Assembly (NCBI GenBank): GCA_001599715.1
Contig: BCHU01000003.1
Coordinates: forward strand, 1,054,001 to 1,118,000
Length of the DNA stretch: 64,000 bases
DNA from: Phaeotremella fagi
Taxonomy: Eukaryota; Basidiomycota; Tremellomycetes; Tremellales; Phaeotremellaceae
Direction of reading: 5' to 3'
The notes under the pieces were generated by a model that searched no databases, was not told where the DNA came from, and was given only the letters and a program-made list of their open reading frames with translations. Position 1 is the first letter of the stretch. Every line of letters starts with the position of its first letter. A program made the translations under genes and the position numbers. Positions 10,587 through 20,745 of the stretch are shown here, piece by piece.

Positions 10587-11106
10587 TGTAAAGATACGGA
10601 TAGTTAACTAAATTACACATCATTTCAAGCTGCTTATCAAACAATATTTATTGGTTTATAGAATAGTATTCTAAAGAACTCATTCTAGAAACAATCTTCT
10701 GGAACAAACTTATTCTAGAAAAAGTAATCTAGAAGAGTATACTAGAAAAGTATTCTAGAAACATCTTCTAGAAGAAAACTTATTCTAGAAGAGTATTCTA
10801 GAAGAGAAATCACTCTTCTAGAAGGATTGTACAGACAAATATAAGGACAGGATATTTGACCGGTTCTTGTTCTTCCCCAGAGATCTTAAATATCAGTTCA
10901 TTTTAATCTTTCACCCAAATTCCACTTCTTTATACTTATACTTATTATTTAATCTTCATATACAGTATATTATAATATATTATTATTGCCGTCGATCAAT
11001 TCACAAGTCCACAGATTTCATCAGTTGTGATTCAAGCTTTTTAGTAAACCTTCATAGTCGTACACGTCTCTGTTGGATCTATCACCTCCAGGGACGAGTC
11101 CTGACA
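10587..11106 (+). repeat. LTR C1 nested in A3, with heat-shock-element array
   Basis: It starts TGTAAAGATACGG and ends CAGGGACGAGTCCTGACA. Identical flanks CATCA lie at 10582-10586 and 11107-11111, and excising it restores the family A sequence. The right end resembles family A but the left part differs. Its U3 contains repeated TTCTAGAA motifs (10683-10823), followed about 15 bp later by a TATA-like ATATAAGG. It has no protein-coding capacity. Confidence 0.85.
10683..10823. promoter_or_regulatory. Array of eight TTCnnGAA heat-shock elements
   Basis: Perfect TTCnnGAA matches start at 10683, 10697, 10713, 10753, 10766, 10783, 10796 and 10816; seven are TTCTAGAA and one TTCTGGAA. Further near matches (ATCTAGAA, ACTAGAA) lie between them. 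TTCnnGAA is the core dimer bound by heat shock factor (established). A functional role here is inferred from density and from the position just upstream of a TATA-like box. Confidence 0.6.
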
Positions 11107-11278
11107 CATCATCACCTTCATCATCAACCTCAACCTACCGGATCCTTTGAGGTTATATCTAATACCAGTCAACCAACTTCAAAAGTCTACAAGGTACCCT
11201 TAGTCAATTGTACCTCAAGCTTAATACACCTTATCGGTCGTACACGTCTCTGCTTACCTCTAGGGACGAGTTCTGACA

Positions 11279-12604
11279 TGAGGTCGACTGAGGTGGAGAT
11301 CTACAAACCAGACGCTTGACCAATGGCTACATACAACTCGTTAAATTATTTGGTGGACTTGAAGTCGAAGACAACCGACAGCTACCAGCCAATGTAGAAA
11401 GAGAATATCTGGCTTACGGTAGTTCTGCGCGATATAGTATTTGTTTTAGGAACGAAAATTTCATGCAGCAAAACGAAAAGTTGGCAACAAATACTTAGAG
11501 ACATAATTGTCCGAGGGTATAGATGACAATAATGATCAGCTAAATGCTGATGTAGGGGTTTTTGTTGAAGTCAAGTCGCTTAAAGAATGACTCGACTCTT
11601 CTTCTGAATTTATGGAGGCCAAGGGATTTCGAATGTTCGGAGTGCAGACAAAATCAAACTTCACAACAGAACTTGATTGCTTCCTCGCAATATTCCTAAC
11701 TCCCCTTGGACTGAAAGAATTGGAAACGTTGACTTGAGTATCCCTCTTACCAGAAAGAAACTTCGGACGACTTTAATCTCACATCCAGGTACGTTCAATC
11801 AATACTTCGAAAGCAGGGCTGGGAAGATTTATCAGAAGCCGCACAGCACGAAACGGACAACTTAGACGTAGTCAAATTTAGCACCAAGGCCTCCTTAGAC
11901 AGTACTACTTCTGGTGATCTCTCTCTTCGCAAGCAGAAATGAATCTGTTGGGGGGTTTGAGTTTGGAGAAAAGAAGAGAGATTGTAGACAAAACAGATGT
12001 ATCGTATGTTCTCCAGTATGCCACTTTTGGTTTCATCACCTACTGTCCTTCTTCCACCTCGCCAGTCGTTAAACGATTAGTGTCTGTCGGCGACCGTATG
12101 TGAATCTTCTTCGTCTTTTTTATTTCTATTCTTTTCAATTTTCACGACGAACCACTTCGGGGTTTCTTGATTCGCTTTTGCGGATCAGTTGAATAGCTAG
12201 AGAATTTCGAGCGAGGGGGAAGAAAACTGTGAAGACTCGTTTCCTCTTGGGAAACTTGCTGCTCTGAGTACTATGGTGAAGAACTCCCAACATAAGAGGA
12301 ACTGAATCTCAAAGGAGTCTTTTTATGCACAACTTCGTCATTAGAAGGTAAATGCCCGGCAGGAAACGTTCTTACAAGACATCGTTTCATCAAACTTTGC
12401 TTCTTCGTGCTGCATCCATCTGGCAAACATCTACTCAGGGAACTGACTACATAATCGAGTTGTAAATTCTGAGTACAGATACTATGGGACCTGCCCGCTG
12501 TCCCCAATCAAAATTTCATCCGTTGATTATTGGTGATTCAAACAGAACACTCTCGCAAAATTTTAATTATTTAGAAGAGGTTGTTAGGATTTGGCAAACA
12601 TTTC
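11279..12604. other. No supportable gene
   Basis: Between the last LTR and the LIM gene, only short ORFs (for example 11316-11498 and, on the minus strand, 12271-12507) are open. None resembles a known family or shows a convincing exon chain. Part of this is presumably the 3' UTR of the LIM gene. Confidence 0.4.
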
Positions 12605-14975
12605 CTAGCAGAAATTTCTAAGACCTTGATGATTTGTAGAATAATGAGACAAGGGTTTTCGAAGTAAGGATGGAGGGTTGGATTCTTTGTCTCTGCGGTC
12701 TGAATTCTTGGTCGAAATCTTTTCTTCCGATCTAGGTCTCGAGATGCCTGTAGGCTGGAGTCATTCTGTTAGTACGATCTACTGCTAGTACCTACCTTGC
12801 AATTCTGACACAACAGATAACCACTGTGCTCAGAAGCTACTCCGTTCATCATCTTGCCGCATCCCACGTCAGCAGTAAGGAGACCATCGGTTTTGATTCC
12901 ACATCGGAAACAATGTTTATGCCACGAGCTGCCTTCAGGTCCACGAACCCATTGAGTATCGTAAAGGTTGATGATTACTCGACATTGTTGACAATGTCTT
13001 TCAGTCATTTGTGGAAGTTTTGATGGGTGAACTGCCTTCGATGATTTAGGATCAATGTTCCCACTCGGTTTGTTCGATTTCGAAGCATCGCTTGATGATT
13101 GAATTTTTGTATTTCGAATTCGAGTACCACAAGCTTCGCACGTTAGACAATCCAAGTGAAAGACCTTGTTATCGACAATTGCAAGTGACTCGTGCCGACA
13201 ACTGACATCTGATTTGAAAGTTGGCTCTGGTCCTCGCATTCTATCGAATAGATAAGGTAAGGAAGGTTTCTGAACAGATTCAAATTTGGACCTCAAATCG
13301 GTTACTGTCCGTTTCTGGGTTTGTTAACTACGAAAAAGATCTCGTTTGAGTCGTTCCTCCTTCGCGGCTATGTCCCGGCGAGCTTTTTCTTGAATCCATT
13401 CTTGACCGCGATTAAGCTCCACAACGGTTTTGGCAAGCTCTTTTTCCTTGCGCTTCTCAACCTTTTCTTGATGCTTTCCTAGTTTCCTCAATGCTGTATC
13501 AACCGCTTGTCTTTCCATAGTGATTGAGTAATCGTTAAAATGGTTGAACTGCCGAATTCGATCTTGTACCTTGGGTGAAGAAAGGAAACTAGAGGAATTA
13601 CGTCCTGGGAGATCGGGTAAACACTTGTCATCAGCAGAAAACGAAGTTGAATGTTTCGATACTCGACACTTGACCGGTTCCGGAAGAGTAGTGGTAGGAG
13701 CTTGGCGAGTACGGTAATTCGACTGTAGATTTTCGTCGCGGACAGGATTCAGTCGTCCATTGGTAGAAGCACCCATAGGACCAGCTGTTCGAGAAATACC
13801 AGCTTTGGAGCTCAATGTAGATTGTAAAGTATTGAGAGACATGGGATCCCTTTCAGCACGCTGTCCAAGGCGTTTAACACTATCTTGGAGAGTCAAATCT
13901 CCTGGAGGACCATAACGAAAGTTCTTTGATTCAGTGGCTGAGGATTGACCTTCGGTTGCTTGCGAGTATATCGCATCAAAACATGATTCACAGGAGGGCT
14001 CTCCAGACGTCGGTAGTAAGACTCCAAAAGCGTCTTGACCATTGAAACCTGAGAGTGATCTTCCGCAACCTGTGACTCATTAGTGGTCTTCCACAGTTTA
14101 AGACCTACTGATACAATCGTAGCATTTACTGTGCCACTTTCGTGAATCCTTCCCTGTAATATGAACACCACCATTTCCTTCTTCCATTTCACCTAGGATC
14201 GGTGTCTTACAATTATGGCAATTGCCAAAGGAGAAGTATTGAGCATAGCAGCTTCTACATAGAGCATCTTCCTTGTTAACATTCCGGGCAGGTATAGCAC
14301 GACTTTCTATTAGCAATGACGGATGAGGAGACTTGCCTTGCAGGATACAGTTTGGTTCCTTGTTTCAAGTCGCAAGAGCAAATCTTGCATTGTGGATGAA
14401 TAATGTTTGGTTGTAAGACGGATCCGTAAACTGGTTGTCAGCTTGAAGCAAGTCAACAAAGCTTACCTCGAGCCAGCTCGGCGGTAGGTTTGGGACCAAC
14501 AGCAACATCGAAAGTATCCAGACTTTGAGATGTACACATTGAAGTTGGCGTCGAAGAGCAAACTTCTAGACGAGGACTTGGAAATGATTTAGAAATCGCG
14601 ATAGAGGATGGACGAGAACGGGAGAGGTGTTTTTCTTGAACTCCTGTGAGACTTTGACTGTTTGCAGACATAGATCTCTTGTGAAGATGTGATGGGTTGG
14701 TGGTCATGTATCTTTTGGTTGTTTGTCAGGTTTTTTACAGCATAAAACTCACCTCTTCGCCCATCGATCGGGGCTACCTGAAGCCTGACTTGGTGTCAAG
14801 TTGACTTCGATCGGAGAACCACGCTCTGTGTGACAATGGTTCAGTATGATATGAATGTAGATTGGTAAAGCCAATCAAAAAAGAGGACCTGCCTACCTAT
14901 CCCCTTTCCACTACATTTGTTACATTCAATGCCAATGTCTGAGACCGCATTTCCACAGAAATTACAAACGATCAT
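12605..14975 (-). CDS. LIM-domain protein with N-terminal zinc ribbon
   Basis: The protein starts MIVCNFCGNAVSDIGIECNK, a CxxC...CxxC ribbon, followed by a Ser-rich linker. The first LIM-like segment spans HPQCKICSCDLKQG to ALCRSCYAQYF. The second LIM has CHNC, HSKCYDCISC and CESC. A basic coiled stretch follows (KHQEKVEKRKEKELAK). The C-terminal LIM pair includes FHLDCLTCEAC, CQQC, WHKHCFRC and CQNC. The likely tail ends in GLRNFC. Introns are very short; one (14303-14336, 34 nt) appears to be GC-AG, and only that reading keeps the LIM frame. LIM domains bind protein partners, often at the cytoskeleton or in Rho signalling. The exact family member is not resolved. Confidence 0.75.
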
Positions 14976-15135
14976 TGCGAAAGAAGGCAACGAACGAAGA
15001 GAAGGGAGGTGATGGATTCAAATAGGTCAAAGGAAGATGTACGTTGGAGTGAGAGTTATACTGTACTGTCAAAGTAGAGTATTTCTATTGATAGGAAATG
15101 AGGGTGATAGTTAGAATAGACAGTGACAAGATGAG

Positions 15136-15164
15136 GTGAGAGTGAGAGTGAGAGTGAGAGTGAC

Positions 15165-15216
<52 letters not shown>
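15136..15216. repeat. AGTGAG microsatellite
   Basis: About 13 near-perfect hexamer units of AGTGAG type, drifting to AGTGAA at the right end, lie between the LIM and YjbQ genes. The strand is purine-only and could be length-variable. Confidence 0.9.
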
Positions 15217-15219
<3 letters not shown>

Positions 15220-15480
15220 TTAATCAGAAGAATTCTATCAATATATGGACGAGTGTTTCAGGCACCAACATAACCAACGTTGAGTGGCAAAATCAAGCAC
15301 GCACCGTGATAAAGGTAGGACCGTTTAAAGTATCACTCATAGTGCAGTGACTACCAGTGCAGTGAGGTCATTCTGTCATTGATTACTTAGACATAGATAT
15401 AGCATCGATAATCTCTTCTCCATTGTATACTGCTCTCCTCACCTCTATCTCATTAGCATCTATAGTATCTATCTCACACT

Positions 15481-16245
15481 ATGCCCTGGCAGAAAACTTT
15501 GTGAGTCGATATCGTAATAAATGTCAGTTCAGTTCAGTTTACATCCCAACCATCAGCTCCCTTCCAGCTAACAAGAAAGGCATGCATCTTGTGACCAATG
15601 CAGTCGTCAAAGAATGTCAAGAAGGTTTGAAAGATGTAAAGATTGGTATATTCACTCTGTGTTGTCTACACACTTCAGCGGCTCTTACCGTTAGTATCCG
15701 AAATCCAGCAATATATTCGAGTTGTTGAATTGATAATCTTGCAGGTTAACGAGAATTGCGACCCGTGAGTGTAGAATGTTAATGCAACGAGACGTCCCTA
15801 ACTGGATATTTACCAATCTCATCCTCAGAACCGTTCGAACAGGTAGGTCTCAGTTACGATGTTTGTGCTAACATGTAGACATGGACATGGCGTAGGTCAC
15901 AGTACCAAAGATTATTCTGATGTGAATAGACTCGACACCATTGTCCCGGAATCTCTCAGGTGGGAGCATACAGACGAAGGACCTGAGTAAGTAAATAATC
16001 AACGACCCTCTAATATCAGTGATTCTACTTCCCACACAAAAGCTTCCTTGTTGGGTAACTCGATAACTCTACCTATCGCTAATGGTAAGCTTGTGTTGGG
16101 CACTTGGCAAGGAATCACTCTATGTGAATTGTAAGTGCTTCATCAGAGAGTTTAGTACCGCTCTCAAACCAATTTTAGTCGTCATTCTGGGAACGGTTGG
16201 GGTGGACGTGGCGAGGGAAGGAAGGTCGTAGCTACCATCTTGTGA
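15481..16245 (+). CDS. YjbQ/UPF0047 family protein
   Basis: The spliced reading starts MPWQKTF, as in the family, and continues IPTISSLPANKKGMHLVT, CCLHTSAALTVNENCDP, DMDMALDTIVPESL, HTDEGP, then SLLGNSITLPIANGKLVL, GTWQGITLCEFRHSG and a short C-terminus VVATIL. HTSAAL..NEN, the DEGPDD region and GTWQG..LCE are the conserved motifs of this single-domain enzyme family, reported in bacteria to have weak thiamine phosphate synthase activity; the fungal role is unknown. The gene is split into about eight tiny exons; intron 1 is only 32 nt (15501-15532). Earlier TTG-started readings are not used because the ATG at 15481 gives the family N-terminus. Confidence 0.85.
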
Positions 16246-16313
16246 GTGTGATTCTCTGAGTCAGACTATAAGAAACTTATCATACACGAAAGGCCGTAAA
16301 AATGCATAAAAAA

Positions 16314-18031
16314 CTATCGACTCTTCTTTCCACCTTTCTCCTTGCCATTCTTCTCAATTTTGGGTAGACTTCCCTCCCATTTCTCTCGCCCTCCGTTCTC
16401 CCATTCGTTTTGAAGCCATGATGTACAATCAGCAGAACTCGATGTAGGATTATCTAGTTGCCAAACATTGATAGCCTTGACAATAACTTGAACGAGAGGG
16501 GATGGCTTGAGGCTCAGGAGAGCTAGGACCTCTTTTCCCTACAAGGTCAAAAGAAAGTATGGATGAATGACTTACATTCAATAGGGGAGGGGCTTCTACA
16601 CTGACTGGTAACCCAAGCTCATTGATCCTCTCGATGAAAGTTTGATATTCAATCAATTTCGTCTCCGCACTCTCGTCCCAATCTCCCTTCCATTGTGGTA
16701 GTATTGACATGACAATGGCCCAAACGATAGAGACTTCCCATGGTTGAGTCTGTTGTAGAGCAACTCCTATATTTGATCTACCGTCAAGTTCAGGATACAG
16801 TAAAGAAGCAGAGAAAAAAAGATTGGCAACGGAGGTTTTCCACTCAGTGGAGAGCTGAACATTAGCAGCACCCTGTCGATTCTTGACTCACCTTCAAACC
16901 GTCACCAAGAAGTACAGTAACGGCCGGGACATCCTTTTTCTGTTTGATGCTGATATTCCTGAAAGGACAGGTTGCTGCTGCCATCCACAACTTTTCATTG
17001 AGCTTGAAACCTTTCCTCTCTAGATGGTGTAGTATTTGAGCTGCAGACAGAGCTTCGTGTCGATTGGGGGGTTCGATCCCACATTCAAATATTGAAGAAT
17101 GGAGGTCAAGAGAATCGATCAAAGAAATGGCGCGGAATGGGTCATGCTGCATCATCTTCGAAACCTCGATTCCTATTCGTTCTTTTGATACTTTGGTGCG
17201 CAAAGCTGCCTGTTTAATCGATTTAGCGACATACAAGAATGAAATCAAGAAGAAGAAACCCCAGCTACCTTTACATCGTCAGCTCGTATTGCTTGTTCAA
17301 CTTCCTCTGCGATTCGAAGACTGAAACGACTCGCAAAGCGTACGCAACGAAGAATCCGCAAAGGATCATCATGGAATGTTTGTCTCGGCGGCAATGGTGT
17401 TCGAGCGATGCGTTGATCGAGGTCTTCCAAACCCTTTTCCGTTAGATCTTCGACTTGTTTAGTATGAACGTTGTAGAACAGTGAGTTGATAGTCAAATCT
17501 CGCCGTGAAGCATCCTCCAGAGGAGTGCCTAATTGCTGAAAGAATTAGATCAGTCACCAATCAAAAAACACTAGTTTTAAGCTTACGATTTGATCTGGGA
17601 TCCTACTATCTGCATATGTTTCACTTCTCAGACCGACAAAGTCACATTCTAATCCCATTATTCTGGTTGTACCCGTTTCCAGATGTTTACTTTGTTCTGG
17701 ATTTGCAGCGACTTTCCCAACTGATCCAACAATGATATCCTTAGTTTTTAAATCATCTACGAAAGCTACTGCGAATTGATGCCCTGAGGATATATTGAGA
17801 GCAATATCCAGGTCAACTGAAGGTTTTGATAGCAACTTGCAAAGTCAATAAGGGTATCTCGTCATCACTTACTTTATCACGAACCCATCCTCCTGCGATT
17901 CGACATTCAACAGGCGGTTCGCATCTTCTTGCAAAATCGTCTAGAAGTTCGACAAATTTAGATTCCGTAGCATTCAGCTGGATTGATTTAGTTGACATTG
18001 ATCTGAATGGTCGGAGGAAGGATAATCTCAT
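16314..18031 (-). CDS. CCA1: tRNA nucleotidyltransferase (CCA-adding enzyme)
   Basis: Class II CCA-adding enzyme that builds or repairs the 3' CCA of tRNAs. The nucleotidyltransferase head shows CRIAGGWVRDK and SVDLDIALN (the GG..RD and DxD metal motifs), then the flexible-loop region, SRRDLTINSLFYN, EDLDQRIARTPLPPRQTF, and DPLRILRCVRFASRF, with helical neck and body after that (SKERIGIEVSKMM). The first ATG gives MRLSFLRPFRSM, an Arg-rich leader suited to mitochondrial import. The second Met at residue 12 would give a cytosolic/nuclear form, as known for yeast CCA1. The lysine-rich C-terminus ends KGGKKSR. Confidence 0.93.
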
Positions 18032-18225
18032 AGATAGATAATATTCGACAGTGAAGGTTCAAGCAGGGAGAGGGAAAGAAGAAGAAAAGTTACCAAAGCA
18101 AAAAGGTGTGGGGCTCCATAACGGTTACAGATACTGTAGGCGCAGCGCATCCAACTCAACAACACAACTACGGCAATTACAGTACATTTTGACTATCACT
18201 TTCACCATTATTACCATTGATTAAA

Positions 18226-19626
18226 ATGAATGACAACGTCGCGATAGCTATAGATCGTATCAAGTTCTACGCTAGAGATGCTGTAGTGACTTTGACTCAG
18301 GTGAGTTGATGGTTTTTGATGTTACTAACTTCCAGTGCATTTGCAAACCGTATGTGTTGATGTGAATCAATCTGACCTTCAGCGACGCGACTTTGAAAAT
18401 CAATGGACGATCCTATAAAGTTGAGAAGCTTCTCGGTGAAGGTGGATTCTCTTTCGTGTATCTTATCAGGGATGAATCCTCTGGACGATTATTTGCTCTT
18501 AAAAAAATCTTGGTGACTTCAGGTCAAGAGGGTGTGAAAGAGGCTATGAGGGAAGTTGAAGCCTATCGTCGATTCAAACATCCAAACATCATCAAAATTC
18601 TAGACTCAGCTGTTGTACAGGATGAAAGTGGGGACGGTAAAATAATCTATCTGTGCGTATATTACGAAGTTTTGAACTCATAGTCAGATTCCTACCCTTT
18701 TATTCTCGAGGAAATTTACAGGACGCAATGGCTTCGGCTTCAGTCACAGGAAACAGGATGTCTGAGCAGAAGCTTCTTGAACTTTTCCATGGAACTTGCT
18801 TAGCGTGGGTTCGTATTCTAAAACGATACTTACCTATAGTGTCCGAGCCATGCATCAGTACAGACTTCCCGCTGTCAACGCAACATACCCGCCTACCAGA
18901 GAAGAAGACTCACCACTCAATCAACCAGATGTTGTTTTCGATGGAGATGAAGATCTGGGTGAATCAGATCAAGGCGAAATTATACCCTATGCTCATCGTG
19001 ATATCAAACCAGCGTAGGTTTTTAATGTTGAATATACCCTTGACACCAAGCAACATCATGATCTCAGACGAAGGTGCTCCTATTCTTATGGATTTCGGTT
19101 CCACCATCAAGTATGTGGATGTTAGATTATTTCACTAATGAAAGGGCTCGGATTGAAGTAGAAACGCGGCAGCAAGCTTTATTGGAGCAAGTGAGTTGCA
19201 ATATAAGATTCAGAGCTAATGACAGGATATCGCCAGCGAGCATTCCTCGATGCCGTATCGAGCACCCGAACTATTCGACGTCAAAACAGGAAAGGCTTTG
19301 GATGAAAAAGTTGACATTTGGGTGAGTTTGACAAAGTACAAGCTAAACTGATGTCAGTCACTCGGATGTACACTGTTTGCAGTCGCATATGGTCACTCTC
19401 CATTCGAGGTTGACGGTGGATCGATAGCAATGGCCGTAGGCAGTGGAAGATATCGCCATCCTGCAAATTCAGGTTATTCATCCAAACTCGTTCAACTAAT
19501 CGATGCTATGCTGGTAGTAAATCCAGAACAAAGACCTGATATTCAAAAGGTAATTACATACATCGTTCCTAACTAAATTATATATCTTAGGTGATCACTT
19601 TGACAGAAGAAGCTCAGCGCGATTAA
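18226..19626 (+). CDS. STK16/Env7-like serine/threonine kinase
   Basis: After short N-terminal exons the protein reads QCICKPDATLKINGRSYKV, then the kinase domain: glycine loop LLGEGGFSFVYL, lysine in FALKKI, hydrophobic core, catalytic AHRDIKPA, then NIMISDEGAPILMDFGS (DFG), an APELFD activation-segment end, and a C-lobe ending EEAQRD. The CIC next to the kinase start matches the acylated Cys pair of STK16/MPSK1, the family of yeast vacuolar kinase Env7, so membrane anchoring is likely. The domain fills almost the whole protein, also typical of STK16. There are at least seven exons. Confidence 0.85.
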
Positions 19627-19714
19627 GTCAAGAAGAGGATATTTTGATGATTATGCATTTCTGAATCCCCTAGTTCTTGCTTCTGCTGCCCATCTCAAGT
19701 GAGTGAATTGAATT

Positions 19715-20418
19715 TCAATGGGGTTGATTTGGGGATGAGGGCGTCGTGGAAACGATGGGTACGGATGGAAATGAGGGGAAATTTGAGGCATTGGGATCGG
19801 GAGTCTCGCCAGATGAAGTGAAGGCTTGGGCTGAGGTGTTTAAGGTCAGTTTTCCCAGTCCTAAGTCTGCAACTACGTCGTAACGAACCATTTGTCTCTC
19901 AAATCTAATCATTTGATCCATAACCACCAAATGTCTGAGTAAATCCAAAGGGATAATGGGAATAAAAGGGTAGGGATGTTGAGCTTGAAATCTTGAATGA
20001 TGATTGGGAGAGAAAGAATTGGTAGTGTAAGGTCGCATGTAGACAGGATGAGGTGGCGGCGGTGGTGGTGGTGGGGTGTAGACGAATGAGGTAGGAGAGT
20101 CGTCTTGACGGTGTTCAATAGATGTTTTCAGATCATATTCCTCCCTTGCTGCGGGATCGGAGAGGGTAGCATATGCCTCTGAAGAGATGAGATAAAAAGG
20201 TCACCCTGTCGACAACTTACCGTTGACTGTTTGAAATAAAGCTGTAGCTGAAGGATCATCGTTCTTATCTGGATGGCAAGCTGCTGCACGCTTGAGATAC
20301 GCTTTTCGAACTGGATCATGTCAGTGATTAAACAGTACACCGAAATCTGATTCTGTCACATACTTTCAGTTTGTGTAGCGTCTTTATCAATTTCAAGTAT
20401 TGTGTAATGGTTGATCAT
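19715..20418 (-). CDS. J-domain (DnaJ-type) co-chaperone
   Basis: The N-terminus reads MINHYTILEIDKDATQTE, then IRKAYLKRAAACHPDKNDD with the HPD motif that stimulates Hsp70, then ALFQTVNEAYATLSDPAARE, a complete J domain of about 70 residues. After that comes a Pro- and His-rich tail (TPPPPPPPPHPVYM) with no zinc-finger or client-binding domain, so it is a type III J-protein. It is convergent with the kinase gene (about 90 bp between stops). The last exon may hold an unrecognised intron near 19815-19860. Confidence 0.85.
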
Positions 20419-20745
20419 GTTGAATGAATGGACCTCTTTCTGATCTCATCTACCTAGCCATGCAAGTTGAAAATGAGGATGAAATGAAGGTCACTCTTTG
20501 AAAGAAGGAGATAACTGACAGCAAAGCAAAAGCGAAATGAACGGACTTTGAACAAAGGAGGGATAACACACGACAAGAGCATGCTTTGCTGTTTCACTCA
20601 GTCCTATCCCCTCCGTTGCTAGGCACATTTTTGATCTCTCAATTGGCTCATGGTCCTGCGGTCAATATGACTATTCTAACCTTCTATCTATGTTCTATCT
20701 ACATAACAAGTATCATACATGATCATACAATGAATAGCATCCACG

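Larger units (their letters stand above)
10251..11278 (+). repeat. Family A LTR A3, split by LTR C1
   Basis: It starts TGTTATGACCAGG and shows the TATA-like ACAAGGTATATAAAGCCG near 10410, then AAGGATCAATTAATCAG, the CCACCCATCCACCCC block and TAGTTTACATACTAG. At 10586 it is interrupted by C1 and resumes at 11107 with CATCATCACCTTCATC, ending TAGGGACGAGTTCTGACA at 11278. The outer flanks (GATTT/TGAGG) do not match, so this copy may be rearranged. Confidence 0.8.

Noticed and set aside
10867..11319. 150-codon ORF across the right end of LTR C1 and A3
   Set aside because: The translation is of LTR repeat sequence that recurs elsewhere without an open frame. It is chance openness, not a gene.
4940..12600. 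Possible CRISPR-like or viral repeat cluster
   Set aside because: Repeats are of LTR size with TG...CA ends and 5-bp target duplications in a eukaryotic genome. Short arrays lie inside U3 regions and lack unique spacers.
17070..17090. GGGGTTCGATCCC, a tRNA B-box-like sequence
   Set aside because: It lies inside the CCA1 coding region (antisense of the CGIEPPNRHEA segment) and no A-box or cloverleaf can be drawn around it.
19738..19853. Plus-strand frame reading VVETMGTDGNEGKFEALGSG and SPDEVKAWAEVFK
   Set aside because: It looks protein-like but has no start or splice context and is antisense to the last exon of the J-domain gene. Composition there is simple, so I keep only the minus-strand gene.
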